Assembly (NCBI GenBank): GCA_029250825.1
Contig: JAQXEN010000018.1
Span: 1 to 50,082, forward strand
Reading direction: 5' to 3'
DNA from: Porticoccaceae bacterium
Lineage (GTDB): Bacteria; Pseudomonadota; Gammaproteobacteria; Pseudomonadales; Porticoccaceae
DNA: 50,082 nt
Positions within the stretch are counted from its first letter, which is position 1. Every line of letters begins with the position of its first letter. Made by a program: the position numbers and the translations under genes. Below, piece by piece: positions 36,024 through 44,817 of this stretch. Under the pieces are notes generated by a model. It searched no databases, was not told where the DNA came from, and saw only the letters and a program-made list of their open reading frames with translations.

Positions 36024-36906
36024 TGGCACTCTTGTAAAGGGCGGCAGCTTGATCAAAACCTATTTCCAACAAGCGCGGTCTGGCTCCCCCGGGCAAAAAA
36101 TTCTTATGATCAGCAATCTGCTGCTGGCAGCGGTAATGGCTGTTCTGCTCGTGGCCATGCTGATGTTGCTTATTGACGACAGGCCAACGACTAAAGGTAT
36201 TTCGCGCATATCCACTGGGGCGCCAACTAGCCTTAGCTGGAGCTGGTTTAAAGGCACTGCTGCCGCGGCGCCAATTGAACAACAGGTGGATCTCAATGAT
36301 CTGGCAGATGCCGATGTCAAAGCCAAGCTTCTTGGGGTAGTGGTGGGCGAGAATATTTCGTCAGCGACCATCGCGTTTAATGGTCGGCGGGAGAAGGTTT
36401 ACCATATTGGTGATAAGCTCGGCTCGGCGATTGAGATTAAGCAGATCCAACCGTTCCGCATTATCGTTGAGCAAAATGGCGCCAAGCGCCAGATTCAGCT
36501 GGAAAAAGCTGACAGTGTTATTCAGACCGAGGAGGTTCCCGACATTAACCCCTTGGGTGGAACAGCCGACAAGCGTGGCAGACAAGACGCCGAAGAAGGT
36601 TTTGCTATGGCCAATATGTTTGGTGCAGTGCCGGTTCGAGCGGGCAAATATGGCAGTGGCTTTAGACTCAATAAGCTCTCCAATGAAATGAAAACCCTCG
36701 CTGATATTGAAGACGGCGACGTTATCGTTGATATTGCCGGCAGCGATATCCAGTCGTTGATGGCGAATCCTGCAGAGTGGATCAAATACAGTCGTCAGAG
36801 TAGTCTGCCAGTGAAAGTGATTCGCAATGGCGAAGAGGTTATCGTCAATGTGAATGCCGCAAGCCTGTCAGCCAAAATGTTGCCCAGTCTCGGACTAAGT
36901 AATTAA
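36013..36906 (+). CDS. gspC: Type II secretion system protein GspC
   Basis: From ATG 36013 (SD GGAGG) the protein is 297 residues; upstream codons in frame overlap gspM and are not GspC-like. One membrane helix (about 30-55, MISNLLLAAVMAVLLVAMLM) is followed by the HR domain (about 105-175, LNDLADADVKAKLLGVVVG) that binds the GspD N0 domain, and a C-terminal PDZ domain (about 200-295, GFRLNKLSNE, IEDGDVIVDIAGSDIQS). It couples the inner platform to the secretin. Its place after gspM, rather than first in the operon, is unusual. Confidence 0.93.
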   Translation: MLNSGTLVKGGSLIKTYFQQARSGSPGQKILMISNLLLAAVMAVLLVAMLMLLIDDRPTTKGISRISTGAPTSLSWSWFKGTAAAAPIEQQVDLNDLADADVKAKLLGVVVGENISSATIAFNGRREKVYHIGDKLGSAIEIKQIQPFRIIVEQNGAKRQIQLEKADSVIQTEEVPDINPLGGTADKRGRQDAEEGFAMANMFGAVPVRAGKYGSGFRLNKLSNEMKTLADIEDGDVIVDIAGSDIQSLMANPAEWIKYSRQSSLPVKVIRNGEEVIVNVNAASLSAKMLPSLGLSN

Positions 36907-36944
36907 TAAAAACTTTAAATAAGTAATTAATAAAATGAGAGAAA
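36897..36944 (+). repeat. 24-bp tandem duplication across the gspC stop
   Basis: AAGTAATTAATAAAA occurs at 36897-36911 and again at 36921-36935, offset exactly 24 bp. The first copy holds the gspC stop codon, the second runs into the first gspD ATG. Confidence 0.8.
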
Positions 36945-38836
36945 TAATGACAAGCCCGAAGAAAGGTTTTGCCACAAAAATTATCCGCCTACTGGGTGCC
37001 TTCGGTATTGCGCTGAGCATCATTGCAGAGGCCGGTGCCGCTGAAGTAGTGCGAATTAATTTCCGCGATGCGGATATTCGCACCGTGATTGAAAGTGTTG
37101 CCGAAATTACGGGCAAATCTTTTGTCTTGGATCCACGGGTCAAAGGCAAGGTCACCATTATCGCCCCGGAAGCGATTGATTCGGAGCTGCTCTATGAGGC
37201 AGTACTGTCAGCGATTCAGGTGCAGGGCTTTCAGGCAATTGAAGATGGCGTGGTGACACGAATTGTGCCTTTTAACCAAGCTTTTAACTTTGCTGGCGGC
37301 GCCGGCAACAATCAGCTGATCACCAAGGTGATTAAGATTCAGCATGTTCAGGTTGCCTCGCTGGTACCGGTGCTTAAGCCGGTGATGAGTTCCGGTGCAC
37401 GTTTGAATGCCTTCGCGCAAAGCAACTCTATGGTGGTCACCGATGTGCAGTCCAATATCATTCTGCTGGAGTCACTGATCGCCGAGCTCGACGACGCCAG
37501 CCTCAGTGCGGTAGAGGTCATTGCCCTTGAATATATTTCAGCGGGTGAGGCGGTGTATATCGCCGGCCAGTTGAAGCAGCTGAAAAAGCAGGAGCTGTCG
37601 CTGGTTGAAGACGGCATGAACAATCGCGTGATTGTCAGTGGCCCCAGTGCTGCCCGCCGCGCCTTTAAGGCGATGTTGAAAACCCTCGATCAGCCGTCAA
37701 CCAAAAAGGGCAGTGTCGACGTTATCTATCTGGATTATTCCCGTGCCGCCGAAATGAAGCCAATTGTTGAAGGCATGTTGAAGTCAGATGTGTTTCTGCA
37801 GCTTGCCGGTGAAGCGGTCGCCGATAAGAAGGCTAAAAATGCCTATCAAATTCAAATCGATGAACTTAACAATGCCCTGATTGTGGCGGCTCCCACCGCG
37901 GTAATTCGGGAAATTAAAAGTGTTGTAGAACAGCTCGATCGCTCGCGACCTCAGGTATTAATTGAAGCAGTTATTGCCGAGCTATCTGAAGACCAAGCCG
38001 AAGAGCTGAGTTCTCAATTAGCCTACAGCAGCAAAAATCGCGGTGGCTACCTGACCAATTTTGACGGGCTGTTGGCGACATTAACGGGTATCGGCGTTTC
38101 CGGTGTCGACCCGACACTTGATCAGTTGAGCGGAATCCCTAATAAAGTCGTAGCCGTGGCTGGAGATTTTGATTCGGAAACAGGCAAAGGTATTGGCTTA
38201 TTAATTCAAGCCCTAAAAACTGATGGCAGTACCAAAATTCTTTCAACCCCCTCGGTGATTACCCTCGATAATGAAGAGGCGACCCTATCAGTGGGTGAGG
38301 AAGTGCCATTCCAGACTGGTAGCTTTACCAGCAGTAACAATGGCAGCAATAACCCCTTCACCACCATCAACCGCGAAGAGGTTGGGGTTAAGCTAAAAGT
38401 AAAACCGCAGATCAGCAAAGGGGATTCGGTGCGTTTAGAAATAGAGCAGGAATCGTCAAAAGTTAAGAGCGGCGTGCCAGGCTTGCAGACTACCTCCAAG
38501 AGCACCATGCAGACCAATGTATTGATTCAGGACGGCGAGATGTTAATTCTAGGCGGACTGATTGAAGACCAGACGGGTGGCAATGCCACCAAAGTCCCGC
38601 TGCTGGGGGATATTCCATTATTGGGGCGGCTGTTTCGCTCGACAACTAAGTCTGACTCACAGTCAGTGTTAATGATGTTTATCCGTCCAACCATTATTCG
38701 TACAGCGGAAGATGCACGGAAACTGTCTGACAGTAAATACCGTCACCTGATTAAGCGCGATATGGACAGCAAAGAGAGTGGCTTGATTCAGCCAATGCTC
38801 GAAGACTTTATCAACAAAGGGCAGGACCAAAAGTAA
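36935..38836 (+). CDS. gspD: Type II secretion system secretin GspD
   Basis: The 633-residue secretin has a signal peptide (about 1-36, ending GAA-EVVRINF), N0 (VRINFRDADIRTVIESVAEI), N1-N3 ring domains (about 120-340), the secretin barrel (about 345-590, with VPFQTGSFTSSNNG and the LGGLIEDQ and VPLLGDIPLLGRLFR signatures) and a C-terminal segment (about 600-633) fit to bind a pilotin. It forms the outer-membrane channel. No lipobox is seen. ATG 36947, preceded by GAGAG, may be the real start rather than 36935. It follows gspC by 28 bp. Confidence 0.97.
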   Translation: MREIMTSPKKGFATKIIRLLGAFGIALSIIAEAGAAEVVRINFRDADIRTVIESVAEITGKSFVLDPRVKGKVTIIAPEAIDSELLYEAVLSAIQVQGFQAIEDGVVTRIVPFNQAFNFAGGAGNNQLITKVIKIQHVQVASLVPVLKPVMSSGARLNAFAQSNSMVVTDVQSNIILLESLIAELDDASLSAVEVIALEYISAGEAVYIAGQLKQLKKQELSLVEDGMNNRVIVSGPSAARRAFKAMLKTLDQPSTKKGSVDVIYLDYSRAAEMKPIVEGMLKSDVFLQLAGEAVADKKAKNAYQIQIDELNNALIVAAPTAVIREIKSVVEQLDRSRPQVLIEAVIAELSEDQAEELSSQLAYSSKNRGGYLTNFDGLLATLTGIGVSGVDPTLDQLSGIPNKVVAVAGDFDSETGKGIGLLIQALKTDGSTKILSTPSVITLDNEEATLSVGEEVPFQTGSFTSSNNGSNNPFTTINREEVGVKLKVKPQISKGDSVRLEIEQESSKVKSGVPGLQTTSKSTMQTNVLIQDGEMLILGGLIEDQTGGNATKVPLLGDIPLLGRLFRSTTKSDSQSVLMMFIRPTIIRTAEDARKLSDSKYRHLIKRDMDSKESGLIQPMLEDFINKGQDQK

Positions 38837-38847
38837 TCTGAGGCGCT

Positions 38848-40641
38848 ATGAGCATCTATCTGCAATATTTTGCCCTTGCCCGAGAGCCATTCTCGATTGT
38901 TCCTGATCCTGGATTTCTCTACCCCAGTATCTACCATCGCCAAGCGGTCGCCCATTTAAAATATGGCCTCGACCGCGAAGGCGGGTTTATTCTGCTTACC
39001 GGTGAAGTGGGTACCGGCAAAACCACTCTGACCCGTACCATGATTAAACGCATTCCGCCCCATGTGCGGGTTGCTTACATTCTCAATAGTAAACTCAATG
39101 TTGCAGATGTACTGGCGAGTATCTGTGATGAGCTGGATATCACTCTGCCCAACCCGTCAGAGCTGTCCCTCACCAAACAGTCTTTTACCAAGCAGTGCAT
39201 CGATGCGCTTAATCGCGATTTGCTCGCCGCTCACACCGAGGGCAAAAAGACCTTAATTGTTCTCGAAGAAGCGCAGAATCTGACCCCTGAAGTACTGGAA
39301 ACTCTGCGCCTGCTGAGTAATCTCGAAACCAGCACCCACAAGTTGCTGCATATACTATTGGTCGGCCAGCCGGAGCTTTTGGATATTCTGGCCCAGCAAG
39401 AATTGCGTCAGTTAAACCAGCGAGTAGTATCCCGATTCCACCTGTCACCGCTGGATAAAAATGATATCTCCAATTACATCAATCATCGGCTCCATCGCGC
39501 CGGTGCCAAGCGACCGATCTTTGAGGCGGGCTGTGCGGCGATGCTATTCCGTCTCACCGACGGTGTGCCACGACTGATTAATCTGGTGTGTCACCAGTCT
39601 CTGGTGGCGGCTTACTCCACCGGTGCTCAGACCGTTTCCGCCAAGTTGGTAAAACAGGCCGCCACTGAAATTCTCAGTGAGTCAAAAGAGTCATCAGGTA
39701 AAAAAATCCCGCTACTGGGATTTGTCGTGGCGCTGTTACTGGTTGCAGGGCTGATAATTAAGTTCAGTCCCGCTGAGCTTTCTAGTGGGCTTTTATCCGG
39801 GGATACGCCGCCTGTTTCTGCTGCTGAAACGCCTATTGCTAAGCCTTTAAATCCAGAGCCCTTAAGTCCAGAGCCCTTAAACCCAGAGCCTGTAACAAAA
39901 GAGTCTGTGACAATAGAACCTGGAGTAATAGAGCCTTTAGCTACCGAATCATTACCCGTTATATCCAGCGCCGCTATTACAAACAATGAAGTGCTTAGCC
40001 CTGCGCCCGAAATTAAACAGTCAGAGCCAACCGTTAATGGCAATCCTTTTGTCGGCCTGTTGGCACTCTGGGGTGTCCAGGCAACAGATGTCTTTAGCCA
40101 AGAGGAACTTGCGGCGGTGGCCAGCCAAACCAACCTCCGTGCAGAAAAAGTCAGTCTCGGGGATATGGCCGATCTGAAGCAAATTAATCGTCCCGGCATT
40201 GTCTGGTTGGCGGAAGAGTCCGGTTATTTAAAATCCTATGTTCTCGAGACTGTGGGTGTCAGTGTTGTGGGGTTGCAGGATCGGCGGGGTTCCCTGCAGG
40301 TCAGCTTAGAGGATTTTTCCCAGCGCTGGAATGGCATCTACCTCTATTTGTGGCGTGCCCCCGACAGTTATATTGCGCCATTGAGCGCCGCTCCAAAGGG
40401 CATTGAAAATATCAGTAACCCGGAGCTGGTCGACTGGCTTCAGGCACAGCTCGCAGGGCTGGATAATAACAGCGACATAATTATAAGCGGTGGCCGCTAC
40501 ACCGCTGCAATCGCTCAACAGGTGCTGAGCTTTCAGCAGCAACAGGGTCTTGTGGCGGATGGTATTTTGGGGCGCGAGACATTGATGCGTTTAAATCAGT
40601 TGAGTGACGGTAATATCCCGCTGTTCAGAGAGGCTGATTAA
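38848..40641 (+). CDS. gspA: GspA/ExeA-type ATPase with peptidoglycan-binding domain
   Basis: The 597-residue protein has an AAA+ ATPase domain with Walker A GEVGTGKTT (52-60) and Walker B TLIVLEEA (about 135-142), one membrane helix (about 287-305), a Pro/Glu-rich periplasmic linker with three 15-bp repeats, and a C-terminal peptidoglycan-binding helical domain (about 560-590, VLSFQQQQGLVADGILGRETLMRL). In Aeromonas ExeA with ExeB inserts the secretin through the cell wall. It is encoded 11 bp after gspD and overlaps gspB by one base, so secretin and its insertion factor are made together. Confidence 0.93.
   Translation: MSIYLQYFALAREPFSIVPDPGFLYPSIYHRQAVAHLKYGLDREGGFILLTGEVGTGKTTLTRTMIKRIPPHVRVAYILNSKLNVADVLASICDELDITLPNPSELSLTKQSFTKQCIDALNRDLLAAHTEGKKTLIVLEEAQNLTPEVLETLRLLSNLETSTHKLLHILLVGQPELLDILAQQELRQLNQRVVSRFHLSPLDKNDISNYINHRLHRAGAKRPIFEAGCAAMLFRLTDGVPRLINLVCHQSLVAAYSTGAQTVSAKLVKQAATEILSESKESSGKKIPLLGFVVALLLVAGLIIKFSPAELSSGLLSGDTPPVSAAETPIAKPLNPEPLSPEPLNPEPVTKESVTIEPGVIEPLATESLPVISSAAITNNEVLSPAPEIKQSEPTVNGNPFVGLLALWGVQATDVFSQEELAAVASQTNLRAEKVSLGDMADLKQINRPGIVWLAEESGYLKSYVLETVGVSVVGLQDRRGSLQVSLEDFSQRWNGIYLYLWRAPDSYIAPLSAAPKGIENISNPELVDWLQAQLAGLDNNSDIIISGGRYTAAIAQQVLSFQQQQGLVADGILGRETLMRLNQLSDGNIPLFREAD
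39844..39888 (+). repeat. Three 15-bp tandem repeats in the gspA linker
   Basis: CCTTTAAATCCAGAG, CCCTTAAGTCCAGAG and CCCTTAAACCCAGAG encode PLNPE, PLSPE, PLNPE; a decayed fourth unit (PVTKE) follows. They extend the periplasmic proline-rich linker. Confidence 0.85.
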
Positions 40642-41195
40642 TGTCTTATATTCTCAATGCCTTAAAAAAAGCCGAGCAGGATAGACTGCGTGAAGAGCCA
40701 AAGGATCTGGATGACTTTGTAAATGGTGGTTGGGATCCCTATGAAAAGACCTCGCAGAGTTCTCTGGGTTCAAAGGGGGGGTACTGGCTGCCGATCGCCA
40801 TTATTGTGATCGCCGCGGGTCTATTTTACGGGTTTTCAAACTTAAGTTCCGAAGTTGAAGTGACCGTGCCGGATGCTGTTTCTGAGATTGAGTTAGCCCC
40901 TCAAGTGAGTCCCACTTCAGTTGCAGTGCTTGAGAAAAATATCCCTGCAGAAAAACCGCTGGTGGCGAGTCCTGAAATAGTCCCAGTTGCCACAGAGAAT
41001 CACTCACTGCCGGATATCAATATTACTGGGCATATCTTTATTCGCTCAGGGTCGCGTCTCAATCAAATCTTTGCCGGCGAAAGCACCTATCATGTGGGTG
41101 ACAAGCTCGACTCAAACTGGGTGATTGAATCGATTAATAGTGACAGCCTAGAACTACGTTCTGGAAATAAGACTACAGAGCTGCCACTGCGCTAA
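40641..41195 (+). CDS. gspB: Type II secretion assembly protein GspB
   Basis: The 184-residue protein begins MSYILNALKKAEQDRLREEP, the standard GspB/ExeB start, has one membrane helix (about 47-66, YWLPIAIIVIAAGLFYGF), a variable linker and the C-terminal T2SSB domain (about 128-184, DINITGHIFIRSGSRLNQIFAGESTYHVGDKL read in two parts). It partners GspA in placing GspD in the outer membrane. It is the last gene of the locus; its ATG shares one base with the gspA stop. Confidence 0.92.
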   Translation: MSYILNALKKAEQDRLREEPKDLDDFVNGGWDPYEKTSQSSLGSKGGYWLPIAIIVIAAGLFYGFSNLSSEVEVTVPDAVSEIELAPQVSPTSVAVLEKNIPAEKPLVASPEIVPVATENHSLPDINITGHIFIRSGSRLNQIFAGESTYHVGDKLDSNWVIESINSDSLELRSGNKTTELPLR

Positions 41196-41202
41196 TTTGC
41201 TT

Positions 41203-41230
41203 AGCCTCTATTATTAAGCCTCTATTATTT
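41203..41230. repeat. Two 14-bp tandem repeats after gspB
   Basis: AGCCTCTATTATTA is followed directly by AGCCTCTATTATTT in the 67-bp gap between the convergent gspB and aceK. No intrinsic terminator is seen in this gap. Confidence 0.8.
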
Positions 41231-41262
41231 AGGGGTCTATAGCTGAGCTTTTAAAAATAGGC

Positions 41263-43032
41263 CTAGTCAGAAAACACTTCAAGAACAGATTCTTTGCCGC
41301 GATCGAAACGCTTGGCCCGGCGATAGGGGAATACATCGAGAACAAAACCGTCGCGAATTTTCTCCTGCAAGCCCTGCCAAAAATCCACGTCATAAAGATC
41401 GCTGTGCATCTCTTCAAACATCTTCCTGGCTTTAGTATTGCCGGAAAAGAACAGTCTAAATTCTTCTGGGAAAATATCGTCTGGACCCACCGTATACCAG
41501 GTGCCCGCCTGCATTTCTTCCTCTTCGGTTCGAGCCTGGGGAATCTTGCGAAAGTTGCAGTCGGTGAGTGCGGCGATCTCGTCATAATCGTAAAACACCA
41601 CACGGGCGTGACGGGTAACGCCAAAGTTCTTTAAGGGCATATCCCCAGGAAAAATATTGGCTGCCGCCAACTGCTTGATACAGTTGCCATACTCTTCCAT
41701 CGCACTGCGCATCTCTTCGTCACTGGCTGTCTCTAAATAGATATTGAGCGGAGTCATGTAGCGCTCGGTATAGAGGTGTTTTATCACCAGTTTGTCGCCG
41801 CGAATCTCAATCGTTGACGCCGCCACTTTTTGCAGTTCTTCCAGCAACTGTGGTGAGAATCGGTCTAGGGGGAAAACTAAATTATCAAAGTCCTGAGTGT
41901 CTGCCATACGGCCAATACGGTCGTGACGGGAAACCAGGCGGTATTTGTCGCGCACAATTTGGTGGGTAACCTCTTTTGGCGGAGCAAACTTATCCTTAAT
42001 AATTTTAAATACAATATTGTATGAGGGCAGTGTAAACACCGTCATCACCATGCCCTTGATCCCCGGCGCAATGACAAACTGGTCATTAGAACTTTCCAGG
42101 TGATGAACCAGCTGGCGATAAAATTCGGTTTTTGCATGCTTGGGGAAACCCAGAGAATTATAGATTTCATAATCCAATTTTTTTGGCATCAGGGTTTTGA
42201 GAAAGTGCGCATACTGATAGGGCAGCGGTGCATCCACCATAAAGTGATTGCGGGTAAAACTGAAAATAACACTCAGGTCATCAGTGTTAAAGATCGCCGT
42301 ATCCACATACAGCTGACCCTTTTCATTATTTAGGATAACCATGGCCATGGGGAAAGTCTGATCCCCATCGATAACACGACCGACCATATAGGCAGCCTTG
42401 CTGCGATAAAAAGTCGATTCCAGAAGATCGAATTTGAGATCATCTGGCGAGCCGATCAGGTTCGGTCTCACTTCGCTATCAAAAACACTGAGGATACAAT
42501 CCAGATCCAGATCTATGTCTTCAACAGGCAGAGAGAACTCTGACTCTTTGAGGATGCGGCGAAAAATATCCCGGGTATCGTTGCCCTCGTAGCGCACAAA
42601 AATACTGTACTCCGCGGCGGGCGCCTCAATCATATGAGAGGACAACACATAGATAATATTGTCATTGATCTTGTCATGATCGTGGAGGTCGGCAAACACC
42701 GAGTTAAAAAAGGTCTCGGCAATTTCAAAATTGGGGAAGTTAAATACCAGCTGGGTATAGGCTATTTTTGACTCGGCCCAGAGGTCCAGATCAGCAATAT
42801 CTTTGTTGGTTACCATGCCCAGATACATAACCGTCTGCGCCACCTTGGCTTTATACATCTCAAGGCGGTCCACATTGGCCTGTTGCACACCGTGCCAGTC
42901 GGCTTTTTCAAAACGCGCCTTGGCGCTGAGAGTGGAGTTTAGGTAGTCGGCAAAATAGCTGCGAAAACCATTGAGAATGGTCTTTGCCATACGTCTTGCG
43001 GTGGAATTATGAATCAGTGGAGCTTGTGGCAT
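41263..43032 (-). CDS. aceK: Isocitrate dehydrogenase kinase/phosphatase
   Basis: The 589-residue protein matches AceK in length (E. coli 578) and in the ATP-binding loop IAPGIKGMVMTVFTLPSY and VFKIIKDKFAPPKE (about 320-355), the kinase segments NIFPGDMPLKNFGVTRHARV and FYDYDEIAALTDC with catalytic and metal-binding aspartates, and LTDCNFRKIP. AceK phosphorylates and dephosphorylates Icd to switch carbon between the TCA cycle and the glyoxylate bypass. Here it is not next to aceBA; it lies 20 bp after the lambda-P-like gene on the same strand. Confidence 0.97.
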   Translation of the reverse strand: MPQAPLIHNSTARRMAKTILNGFRSYFADYLNSTLSAKARFEKADWHGVQQANVDRLEMYKAKVAQTVMYLGMVTNKDIADLDLWAESKIAYTQLVFNFPNFEIAETFFNSVFADLHDHDKINDNIIYVLSSHMIEAPAAEYSIFVRYEGNDTRDIFRRILKESEFSLPVEDIDLDLDCILSVFDSEVRPNLIGSPDDLKFDLLESTFYRSKAAYMVGRVIDGDQTFPMAMVILNNEKGQLYVDTAIFNTDDLSVIFSFTRNHFMVDAPLPYQYAHFLKTLMPKKLDYEIYNSLGFPKHAKTEFYRQLVHHLESSNDQFVIAPGIKGMVMTVFTLPSYNIVFKIIKDKFAPPKEVTHQIVRDKYRLVSRHDRIGRMADTQDFDNLVFPLDRFSPQLLEELQKVAASTIEIRGDKLVIKHLYTERYMTPLNIYLETASDEEMRSAMEEYGNCIKQLAAANIFPGDMPLKNFGVTRHARVVFYDYDEIAALTDCNFRKIPQARTEEEEMQAGTWYTVGPDDIFPEEFRLFFSGNTKARKMFEEMHSDLYDVDFWQGLQEKIRDGFVLDVFPYRRAKRFDRGKESVLEVFSD

Positions 43033-43052
43033 GGGCTAGAGACCTCTACAGC

Positions 43053-43718
43053 TTAGCGGAGTAGCTGCTTTAAATTATCCAGCTCAGTTAGAGCCTGTTC
43101 TTTACTCGCCAGCTTCATTGACGTCTCGGGCAGTGCTGCGGGCGGTTCAACGGTAAATACCTCACCGGCGATGACCCGCTCACAATACTGCTGATAGGTT
43201 TCAGAAAATTGTGGAAAGGCTTTACTCTCAATAGTGTTGGCCAAAAAGTACCAACCACAGTCGCGGCCAGCAGCATAGACCGCCGGGTGCGACCACTGTT
43301 GCGCCGCTTTTGGGCTCGGCATATTGCACACCTCGAGATAGGCTTTGCGTGGTGAGGGCAGCCCGGCGAGCATGCCCACCGCACGGCAGGCATTGAGCAT
43401 TTTGTGCAGAGTCGGCAGATAGTCGTTGTCGGCGATTATTTTTTCAGCTGCCAATAAAATAATTTTTGGGGAAAAATCCCCCAGAGATGAGAGCCATAAC
43501 TTTTTTGCCAAGCCAACGGACTCATTTTTATCGCCAAAGGCCGCGTAATACTGATTGTGATAATTGGCGCGAAATAGGGCAAAGGTCTGATTGATCGCGT
43601 CAATCAGTTCCGGCGTGACTGGGGCCTGTTTAGCTTGCCCAGCTGCGGTCGGTGAGGTCTTCGACGAAGCTGCGATCTCGGATGCGACCGTTTGGATTAG
43701 ATCCTTGCTGTTTGCCAT
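43053..43718 (-). CDS. Replication protein P (phage lambda P) family helicase-loader homologue
   Basis: The 221-residue protein resembles lambda P along most of its length. Shared features are the LIDAINQTFALF helix, a tryptophan (W75) in AKKLWLSSLGDF, a YLPTLHKMLNACR segment (P102, C111, R112; lambda P has FLPSPGQFVAWCR), GLPS (119-122), WSHPAVYAAG, GWYFLAN (155-161; lambda P has HYWLVTN) and YCERVIAGE near the end. Lambda P loads the DnaB helicase at an origin. The first ~35 residues are low complexity and overlap the upstream gene by 89 bp; no internal start is obvious. The assignment is a by-eye alignment, not a search. Confidence 0.78.
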   Translation of the reverse strand: MANSKDLIQTVASEIAASSKTSPTAAGQAKQAPVTPELIDAINQTFALFRANYHNQYYAAFGDKNESVGLAKKLWLSSLGDFSPKIILLAAEKIIADNDYLPTLHKMLNACRAVGMLAGLPSPRKAYLEVCNMPSPKAAQQWSHPAVYAAGRDCGWYFLANTIESKAFPQFSETYQQYCERVIAGEVFTVEPPAALPETSMKLASKEQALTELDNLKQLLR

Positions 43719-44817
43719 GTGCTGTATCCGTTGACGAAGGTTGAATATGTCGCGCCCACTGGCGCTTCACGAACTGAAGAAATTTGGTGCTCCAAGAGCT
43801 CTGGGGCATGCCATTCTCTTGCCAGTAAATAATAAATTCCGGCACCAGTTGCTCGGCGAACTGACGATTGATATTGGCCATTTGCAGCACATCATAGACT
43901 GACGCTTTGGGCTGCCACTGGGCTTCAATTTTACGCGGCATGCTGTCCTGATCCATCATGCCGGTATAAAACTGCCACTGACGGCGAATATGCTGGATAA
44001 ACTTTGAATCCCAGGTGCTGGATACATCACCGCGATCGCGCCAGTAGAGAATAAACTCTGGGATAGCATCTTCAACAAAGTTGCTGTTGATGCCCCCCTG
44101 ACCAATCAAAATTTGCAGGGCATCTCGGGAGGGCCGCCACTCATTGGTCAGAGTCACTTCCTGACGGCGGCGATGTGAGGTGGCTTCGGCTTGCTGCCAC
44201 TGGCGCCAAACCTCTTTAATAAATTTTGACTCCCAGCTGTGGCGGGGTACATTGCGCTCGCGCCAATAGGTGACAAACTGGGGAATCTGCTGCTGGGCAA
44301 AGATCTGGGTCACACCCAGCTGGCTCAGCTGACGCATTGCATCCTGACTCGGCTGCCAGCTATTGCCCATGGTCTTGGCTGAGGTGGGCATGCTATTTGA
44401 AGGCGCGGAGTGGGAGGCACTGGGGTTATAGGCGGGCTGCTGCTGGCCGGTATTTTGCTGTGCTCTTGAATTAGTGCTTAATTGGGCGCTTGATTGAGTA
44501 CTTACTTGAGAGCCTGATTGATCATTAAAGGCAAAGCGAAAGTCCCGCTGGGCAGAAAAGGGCGCGCCGCCAATCAACAGCAGACCCTTCTCATGCAAAC
44601 CTGCCGAGAGGCGCAGAATATCCTCTTCGCGCCAAAAGGGTGCCAGACTTAGCAGCTTGTTTGCGGCCACTGTAAACCAATCAAAACCTTGGTTTTGCTC
44701 AGGCGTGCCATGACTGCGGCACTCCTGTAAAAGTTGCAGCAACACAGTCTCTTCTAGGCCGATGGTGGCGGCCAGAGTAGGTGAAATAGTGATCGGTTTT
44801 TCGGGTATCAAAGACAT
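43630..44817 (-). CDS. Protein with three tandem DnaT-like ssDNA-binding domains
   Basis: The 395-residue protein has an N-terminal winged-helix-like region (about 1-98, with WREEDILRLSAGLHEKGLLLI), a Gln/Ser-rich linker (100-150) and three repeats of the DnaT domain at about 153-208, 227-283 and 301-356. Each repeat has W-x-P...F...IP/VP-F-Y-W-...-SW/TW-x-SKF/TKF-...-RQW. In E. coli DnaT helps load DnaB through PriA/PriB and binds ssDNA through this module once. The next gene encodes a lambda-P-like loader and overlaps it, so the pair likely works on replicative helicase loading. Function is inferred. Confidence 0.82.
   Translation of the reverse strand: MSLIPEKPITISPTLAATIGLEETVLLQLLQECRSHGTPEQNQGFDWFTVAANKLLSLAPFWREEDILRLSAGLHEKGLLLIGGAPFSAQRDFRFAFNDQSGSQVSTQSSAQLSTNSRAQQNTGQQQPAYNPSASHSAPSNSMPTSAKTMGNSWQPSQDAMRQLSQLGVTQIFAQQQIPQFVTYWRERNVPRHSWESKFIKEVWRQWQQAEATSHRRRQEVTLTNEWRPSRDALQILIGQGGINSNFVEDAIPEFILYWRDRGDVSSTWDSKFIQHIRRQWQFYTGMMDQDSMPRKIEAQWQPKASVYDVLQMANINRQFAEQLVPEFIIYWQENGMPQSSWSTKFLQFVKRQWARHIQPSSTDTAHGKQQGSNPNGRIRDRSFVEDLTDRSWAS

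Noticed and set aside
41203..41262. Terminator between gspB and aceK
   Set aside because: The gap holds a direct repeat but no stable GC stem with a U-tract.
43053..44817. Prophage remnant around the DnaT/lambda-P genes
   Set aside because: No integrase, structural, lysis or regulatory phage genes lie nearby, there is no attachment-site-like repeat, and base composition looks like the neighbours by eye.
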